Of a stretch of DNA of 64,000 bases, positions 59,444 through 64,000 are shown piece by piece. The first letter of the stretch is position 1, and every line of letters starts with the position of its first letter. The DNA comes from Microbacterium sp. Marseille-Q6648 (GTDB taxonomy: Bacteria > Actinomycetota > Actinomycetes > Actinomycetales > Microbacteriaceae). The notes beneath the pieces were generated by a model, which made no database searches, was not told the DNA's origin, and saw only the letters and a list, made by a program, of their open reading frames with translations. The translations under genes and the position numbers were made by a program. The stretch covers positions 124,001 through 188,000 of the forward strand of contig NZ_CALPBZ010000001.1 in the NCBI RefSeq assembly GCF_943181415.1. The letters run 5' to 3'.

Positions 59444-61216
59444 TTACAGCGAGACGCGGAGGACCTCTTCGATTGTCGTCAGGCCCTGGGCTACCTTCGC
59501 CCAGCCGTCTTCGCGCAGGGAGACCATGCCCTGCTTGATGGCGACCTGACGCATCTCGGTGCCGGTGGAGCGGGTGACGACGAGTTGCTCGAGCTCGTCG
59601 GTCATCGTCATCACCTCGTGCAGACCCAGACGCCCGCGGTAGCCGGTGCCCGAGCACGACTCGCAGCCCACGGCGCGATAGATCTCGGGCACGTCCTGCG
59701 GGTCGTGCGGGAAGCCCAGCGAATCGAGCACCTCGGACGGCTCGGTGTAGGGAGCACGGCACTTCAGGCACAGCCGGCGTGCGAGGCGCTGGGCGATCAC
59801 GGCCGACAGGGCCGTGGCGACGAGGAACGGCTCGGAGCCGATCTCGGTCAGTCGCGTGAGCGCCGACGGCGCGTCGTTCGTGTGCAGCGTCGAGAGCACC
59901 AGGTGACCGGTGAGGGCCGCTTCGATCGAGATGACCGCGGTCTCCTTGTCGCGGATCTCACCGACGAGCACGACGTCGGGGTCGCTTCGAAGGATCGACC
60001 GCAGCGCCGACGCGAACGTCAGTCCGGCGCGGTTGTTCACCTGCACCTGGTTGATGCCGGCGAGCCGGTACTCCACCGGGTCTTCGACGGTGATGACGTT
60101 GATCTTCGGGTTCGCCACTTCGCGCAGCGCCGTGTACAGGGTCGTCGACTTGCCCGACCCGGTGGGGCCGGTGACGAGGATCATGCCGTGCGGGCGCGTG
60201 ATGGCCTCGCGGAACCGCGTCTCGTTGATCTTCGAGAACATCAGGTCGCGCATGGCCATGGTCTGGCCGGTGTTGTCGAGAATTCGCATGACGATCTTCT
60301 CGCCCCACACCGTCGGCAGCGTCGCCACGCGCAGGTCGACCGTGCGCCCGTCGTGAGACACCGACAGGCGGCCGTCTTGCGGCTTGCGCTTCTCGGCGAT
60401 GTCGATCGACGACATGATCTTCAGACGCGAGATGATCCCGTCCTGGATGCCGCGATCGGCCTTCTGCATCTCGTGCAGAACGCCGTCGATGCGGAACCGC
60501 ACGGTCAGCTGCTTCTCGCCGGGCTCGACGTGGATGTCGCTCGCACGGTCGTTGATGGCCTGCGCGATCAGCAGGTTCACGAACCTGACCACGGGCGCGT
60601 CGCTGTCCTGCTCGCCCAGCTCCTCGGTGAACGAGGCCGCCGACGACGTCGACGTCTCTTCGATGGAGGCGGTCAGCTCGCTGAGCTCTTCGTCCGAGCG
60701 CAGGAACCGCTCGAACATCTGCGACAGCGCATCGCGTGCCACGACGACCGGTTCGACGAACAGGTCGGTGACCGATGCGACGTCGTCGAGCGCGACGATG
60801 TCGGTCGGGTCGAGCGTGCCGACGATGAGCCGGTCGCCGCGTTTGTCGATGGGTATCAACCCGTACTTCCGACACACGGCCGTCGGCACCATCGCGACGA
60901 TGCTCGGATCCAGCGGCATCTCGGACAGATCGACGAACCGGTGCCCGGTGTTCAGCGCGATCGCCTCGGCGATCTGCGACTGCGTCACCAAAGACTGACC
61001 GGCCAGATGCTCGATCAAATCCGGTGTATCGCCATACTGCGTCAGTGCGGCGGACATTTCAGATGCTCGTATTGCCCCAGTCAAGACGAGCGTTTGTGCA
61101 AGACCTCTCACAGCGTCCCCAATCGCTTCCCCGTATCCTACGGCCACCGGGACCGGAGGGGGAGGGGCGGAGGCACTTCGACGTGCCTCGCGACGCGATC
61201 GGTAGGGTGGGGCCAT
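59444..61216 (-). CDS. pilB: PilB pilus extension ATPase
   Basis: A 590-residue hexameric ATPase that powers pilus extension. The N-terminal domain (about 45-150) is of the GspE/PilB N1 type (LVTQSQIAEAIALNTGHRFVDL). The motor has ASDIHVEPGEKQLTVRFRIDG, Walker A GPTGSGKSTTLY at about 350, Walker B DPDVVLVGEIRD at about 420 and a zinc motif CLKC...CESCSGTGYRGR near 480-515. The ATG at 61216 shares bases with the ATG of the divergent YihY gene; a GTG at 61147 is an alternative start that would leave a spacer. It faces the rest of the pilus genes. Confidence 0.93.
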   Translation of the reverse strand: MAPPYRSRREARRSASAPPPPVPVAVGYGEAIGDAVRGLAQTLVLTGAIRASEMSAALTQYGDTPDLIEHLAGQSLVTQSQIAEAIALNTGHRFVDLSEMPLDPSIVAMVPTAVCRKYGLIPIDKRGDRLIVGTLDPTDIVALDDVASVTDLFVEPVVVARDALSQMFERFLRSDEELSELTASIEETSTSSAASFTEELGEQDSDAPVVRFVNLLIAQAINDRASDIHVEPGEKQLTVRFRIDGVLHEMQKADRGIQDGIISRLKIMSSIDIAEKRKPQDGRLSVSHDGRTVDLRVATLPTVWGEKIVMRILDNTGQTMAMRDLMFSKINETRFREAITRPHGMILVTGPTGSGKSTTLYTALREVANPKINVITVEDPVEYRLAGINQVQVNNRAGLTFASALRSILRSDPDVVLVGEIRDKETAVISIEAALTGHLVLSTLHTNDAPSALTRLTEIGSEPFLVATALSAVIAQRLARRLCLKCRAPYTEPSEVLDSLGFPHDPQDVPEIYRAVGCESCSGTGYRGRLGLHEVMTMTDELEQLVVTRSTGTEMRQVAIKQGMVSLREDGWAKVAQGLTTIEEVLRVSL

Positions 61217-62216
61217 GCCCGCCATTATCGCGAAGATCATCGCCTGGGTGTTGACGGTGAAGCTCGTGCGGGCATTCCTTCTCTACAGCGAGCGGCGCGG
61301 GCCCATGCTCGCGGACAGCGTCACCTACCGTGCACTGTTCAGCATCTTCGCCGGGGTGCTCCTCGGGTTCTCCTTCGCCGCCCTCTGGTTCGCGGGCAAT
61401 CCGGCGGCGTTTCAGAGCCTCATCTCCTCGGTGGATGCCGTCATCCCCGGCCTCGTCGGCGAGGGCGGACTCATCGACCCGTCCGACATCGACGCGCCCG
61501 CAGGGCTGACCGTCGCCGGCATCCTGGCGACCATCGGTCTGCTGCTCGCCGCGATCGGAGCGATCGGCTCGATGCGGATGGCGATGCGCTCGATCGCCGC
61601 GACCCTCAACGACGACATCCTCTTCATCTGGGTGATCCTGCGGAACCTCGCCCTCGCCATCGGCATCGGACTTGCTCTGGGCGCGTCGGCGGTCATCACG
61701 TTCCTCGCGACCTTCGGCGTCAGCATCCTCGCCGACTGGTTCGGGATGCCCCAGGACAGCCCGCTCGTGGCGGTGCTCACCGGCGTCATCGGCGTGATCG
61801 TCGTCTTCATCCTGGATGCCGCGGCGATCGCCGTGCTCTTCGTGGTGCTCTCGGGCATCAGACCCCCGGCCCGCGCCCTCTGGTCGGGGGCCATCCTCGG
61901 CGCCATCGGCCTCACCGTGCTGCAGCAGCTGTCGGGACTGTTCGTCGGGGGAGCCGGATCCAACCCGCTGCTGGCCTCGTTCGCCTCGCTCATCGCGCTG
62001 CTGCTGTGGGTGAACCTGTCGTCGCAGGTGATCCTCATCGCCACCGCCTACATCGTGGTCGGCGTCGACGAGTCACGCGACCGCGTGCGAACGAAGTTCG
62101 GCGCGTCGACGTTCCTGCAGCGCCGCGTGCGCCAGGCCGAGGTCGCCGTTCAGCTCGCCACCGACGAACTGCGCCGGGCGCGAGAGCTCGAAGAAGAGGA
62201 GAGGACGCGCGCATGA
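61215..62216 (+). CDS. YihY/BrkB-family membrane protein
   Basis: A 333-residue polytopic membrane protein of the YihY (formerly RNase BN, BrkB) family. About six membrane helices are visible, including ALFSIFAGVLLGFSFAALWF, VAGILATIGLLLAAIGAIGS, and the conserved C-terminal block SFASLIALLLWVNLSSQVILI. The last 40 residues are a charged coiled-coil tail (AEVAVQLATDELRRARELEEEE). Function of the family is unclear; it is not an RNase. It overlaps nnrE by four bases. Confidence 0.88.
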   Translation: MPAIIAKIIAWVLTVKLVRAFLLYSERRGPMLADSVTYRALFSIFAGVLLGFSFAALWFAGNPAAFQSLISSVDAVIPGLVGEGGLIDPSDIDAPAGLTVAGILATIGLLLAAIGAIGSMRMAMRSIAATLNDDILFIWVILRNLALAIGIGLALGASAVITFLATFGVSILADWFGMPQDSPLVAVLTGVIGVIVVFILDAAAIAVLFVVLSGIRPPARALWSGAILGAIGLTVLQQLSGLFVGGAGSNPLLASFASLIALLLWVNLSSQVILIATAYIVVGVDESRDRVRTKFGASTFLQRRVRQAEVAVQLATDELRRARELEEEERTRA

Positions 62217-62950
62217 CCCACACCCCCGCCTACACGTCCGAGCAGATCCGCATCGCCGAGGCGCCGCTCCTCGCGAACGGCGAACCGCTCATGGCACGCG
62301 CCGCAGCGGCCCTGGCGAAGCTCACGCGACAGATCGGCGGCTTCGCCGACGACCCGGATGCCGCCCCGCTGCACCCGCACCCCACCACCCACGCCCGCCA
62401 CCTTCTCGTGCTCGCCGGCAGCGGCAACAACGGCGGCGACGCCCTCTACGCCGCCGCGCACCTGGCCGAAGAGGTCGACGTCGACATCCTCGTCGTCGGC
62501 GCCCGCGTGCACGAGCGCGGCCTCGCCGCCGCGATGGCAGCAGGGGCCCGCCGCGTCGAGATCCCCGCCGTGCGCGACGCGGTCGAGCCGTACGACCTCG
62601 TCCTCGACGGCATCCTCGGCATCGGCACGGGGGCCGACCCGGCCCTGCACGGGAACGCCCGCGAAGCGGTCGAAGCCCTCCTCCCCGCGGTGCGCGAGGG
62701 AAAGACGCGCGTCATCGCCGTCGACCTGCCGAGCGGGTTGCACCCCGACACCGGCGAGGCCGGAGATTCGGTGCTTCCGGCGTCCGTCACCGTGACCTTC
62801 GGCGCGGTCAAGCCCGGCCTGGTGCGCGGCCGCGGACCCGAGCTGGCCGGCGACATCGTGCTGGTCGACATCGACGTGCTCGACGAACTAGACGGCTTCG
62901 AGCCGTCGGAGTGGGCGGACGTCTCACGGATCGTCCGTGCGCCGCGCTGA
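62213..62950 (+). CDS. nnrE: NAD(P)H-hydrate epimerase
   Basis: A 245-residue YjeF N-terminal domain protein that converts R-NAD(P)HX to the S form so it can be repaired. The family motifs are EAPLLANGEPLMARAA at the N-terminus, VLAGSGNNGGDALYAA at about residue 63 and DLPSGLHPDTGEAG at about residue 175, followed by TVTFGAVKPGL. The ADP-dependent dehydratase domain often fused to it is absent and is presumably encoded elsewhere. Coupled to the YihY gene by an ATGA overlap. Confidence 0.92.
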   Translation: MTHTPAYTSEQIRIAEAPLLANGEPLMARAAAALAKLTRQIGGFADDPDAAPLHPHPTTHARHLLVLAGSGNNGGDALYAAAHLAEEVDVDILVVGARVHERGLAAAMAAGARRVEIPAVRDAVEPYDLVLDGILGIGTGADPALHGNAREAVEALLPAVREGKTRVIAVDLPSGLHPDTGEAGDSVLPASVTVTFGAVKPGLVRGRGPELAGDIVLVDIDVLDELDGFEPSEWADVSRIVRAPR

Positions 62951-62997
62951 GCCGGGGCGGCCGGTGTTGACCGGGCCGCTCCGTCCCGCGCCGCTCC

Positions 62998-63057
62998 GAC
63001 GAACGGTCCGGCTCAGTCACGCGCGCCGCGCTGACGAACGGCCGGCTCAGTCGCGGG
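62998..63057. repeat. Near-direct repeat across the amidotransferase stop
   Basis: GACGAACGGTCCGGCTCAGTC (shown in part) at 62998-63023 recurs as GACGAACGGCCGGCTCAGTC at 63033-63057. The second copy contains the stop codon of the minus-strand amidotransferase gene, so its 3' end has been duplicated. Confidence 0.75.
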
Positions 63058-63781
63058 CGTAGCGCTCAACGAAGGTGCGCAGCATGCGCGCGGGGTGCGA
63101 CACCGCCGCCCGGCGCACCGCGGCGAGCGTCAGTTCGAGCTCGTGTGCGGCGAAGTAGCCGTGCGACGCGTACGCGTGGATGCGCGTCGTGATGCCGTCG
63201 ACGTCGAGCTCGGGATGGAACTGCGTGGCATAGACGTTCCGCCCGACCCGGAACATCTGCACCGGGCAGTTCGGCGACGACGTCAGCAGGGTGGCCGAAG
63301 GGGGTAGGTACGAGATCGCCTCTTTGTGCCCGACGAACGCGTCGAAGGTGTCGGGGAACCCGGCCAGCAGCGGATCGTCGCGCCCGGCGTCGGTGAGGGT
63401 GACCGGCACGACGCTGATCGGCTCGCCATGGGTGCGGTCGATGGTCGCGCCGAGGAAGGCGCCGACCGTGCCCACGCCGTAGCAGGCGCCGAGGAACGGC
63501 AGGTCGCGGGCGACCACGCGCTCGAGCAATGTCTGGAACTCGCCCTCGACCCTCTGCTGCACGGGCGACTTCTTCTCGAGCGGATCCGAGGCGTTGAACG
63601 GACCCCCGCCCACGAAGATGCCCGACAGCTCGTCGAGGTCGAACTCCGGCATGGGCCCGGCCTCGAGCCGCACTCGGATGAGGTCGCGCTCGTCGAGCCC
63701 GGTGTAGCGCAGGAAGAGCGCGTACTCCTCGTCGGCGGGAACGTCCTCGGCGCGCGTGGCGAGGAGGACGAACGGCTTCAC
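63047..63781 (-). CDS. Class I glutamine amidotransferase-like protein
   Basis: A 244-residue protein with the class I amidotransferase triad: nucleophile Cys in PFLGACYGVGTVG (about residue 97), and His and Glu in ATQFHPELD (about residue 188). It has the layout of GuaA-like amidotransferase domains that stand alone, often annotated as glutamine amidotransferases of unknown acceptor. GGGPFN near residue 58 forms the oxyanion region. No synthetase partner is adjacent. It is convergent with nnrE. Confidence 0.85.
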   Translation of the reverse strand: MKPFVLLATRAEDVPADEEYALFLRYTGLDERDLIRVRLEAGPMPEFDLDELSGIFVGGGPFNASDPLEKKSPVQQRVEGEFQTLLERVVARDLPFLGACYGVGTVGAFLGATIDRTHGEPISVVPVTLTDAGRDDPLLAGFPDTFDAFVGHKEAISYLPPSATLLTSSPNCPVQMFRVGRNVYATQFHPELDVDGITTRIHAYASHGYFAAHELELTLAAVRRAAVSHPARMLRTFVERYARD

Positions 63782-63849
63782 CCCGCAAGCCTACGGTGCG
63801 CCGCGCAGCCCGGCGCGCAGGGTCGGCCCGGGTGCGAAGCGCAGAAAGA

Positions 63850-63887
63850 GAGCGGATGCCGCGAACCGAGGTCCGCGGCATCCGCTC
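63850..63887 (-). terminator. Terminator of the gene at the right edge
   Basis: A perfect 14-bp stem, GAGCGGATGCCGCG (63850-63863) with its complement (63874-63887). On the minus strand it is followed by TTTCT, so it should end the transcript of the gene whose stop is at 63929. Confidence 0.75.
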
Positions 63888-63911
63888 TGTGGAGGTGTAA
63901 TCAACGGGGTG

Positions 63912-63931
63912 TGATCAACCCGGGTTGATCA
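63912..63931. other. Perfect 20-bp palindrome overlapping a stop codon
   Basis: TGATCAACCCGGGTTGATCA is identical to its reverse complement. The last three bases hold the stop of the minus-strand gene at the edge. It may be a binding site or part of a transcript end structure. Confidence 0.7.
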
Positions 63932-64000
63932 GCCGGTGAAGGCGTGGCTCCAGGTCGTGTCAGCGCCCTCGGCGACCGACACGAACGCCTTCGGAACCGC
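63929..64000 (-). CDS. Unidentified gene, 3' end only
   Basis: The minus strand holds 23 codons before a TGA, encoding the tail KAFVSVAEGADTTWSHAFTG. No family can be named from this. It is followed by a palindrome and a terminator hairpin, which supports a real gene end. Confidence 0.6.
   Translation of the reverse strand, partial: AVPKAFVSVAEGADTTWSHAFTG

Overview
The window is high-GC DNA of actinobacterial type. The housekeeping block (ParA-ScpA-ScpB-RluB-TyrA-Cmk-Der), the DUF222/HNH protein, the PxKF secreted protein and the heavy use of the word GGATGCC/GGCATCC all point to Microbacteriaceae, most likely a Microbacterium or a close relative. This rests on gene content and style; no search was run.

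Region 1 (1-9.8 kb) is core chromosome. A tightly overlapping co-directional operon carries chromosome condensation (scpA, scpB), a pseudouridine synthase, tyrosine synthesis, CMP kinase and the ribosome assembly GTPase Der. It is followed by a NUDIX-NYN fusion, a divergent DHA2 efflux pump and TetR regulator pair, an S4 RNA-binding protein and a GNAT acetyltransferase.

Region 2 (9.84 to about 33.8 kb) begins at a tRNA-Pro(GGG) and looks like an accessory defence island. It holds (a) a four-gene overlapping operon with two degenerate tyrosine-recombinase-like proteins and a large DDE-transposase-like protein; (b) a helicase-associated-domain orphan, a metallophosphoesterase and a HAD protein fused to a helix-turn-helix and a toxin-binding-like C-terminus; (c) a complete type IC restriction-modification operon (hsdM-hsdS-hsdR), whose HsdS has a 4-residue LEAE repeat of the kind that sets target spacing in EcoR124; (d) a second HAD paralogue that has lost its catalytic aspartates; (e) a 1363-residue DUF4011-helicase-Vsr-like protein resembling the Hhe anti-phage protein, several unknown genes, an Mrr-type restriction enzyme and a small HTH protein preceded by a structured leader. 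No duplicated tRNA end was found, so the island borders are inferred.

Region 3 (34-50.2 kb) returns to ordinary chromosome: a fatty-acid oxidation gene pair bracketed by inverted copies of a palindromic element, an NmrA-like oxidoreductase, a divergent pair of DNA glycosylases (AlkZ-like and Mug-like), an L,D-transpeptidase, a beta-CASP nuclease, a TetR-glycosyltransferase pair, a LOG protein, an aldo/keto reductase, an array of inverted repeats, a DUF222/HNH protein, a second CQCQ-type GNAT and a PxKF secreted protein.

Region 4 (50.4-61.2 kb) is a type IV pilus locus: major pilin, three minor pilin-like genes, prepilin peptidase, pilM, pilN, pilO, pilT and pilC, with pilB facing them. A 33-bp family repeat sits in frame inside the prepilin peptidase, and four more copies lie between pilC and pilB. 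The window ends with a YihY membrane protein, NAD(P)H-hydrate epimerase, a glutamine amidotransferase and the 3' end of an unidentified gene.
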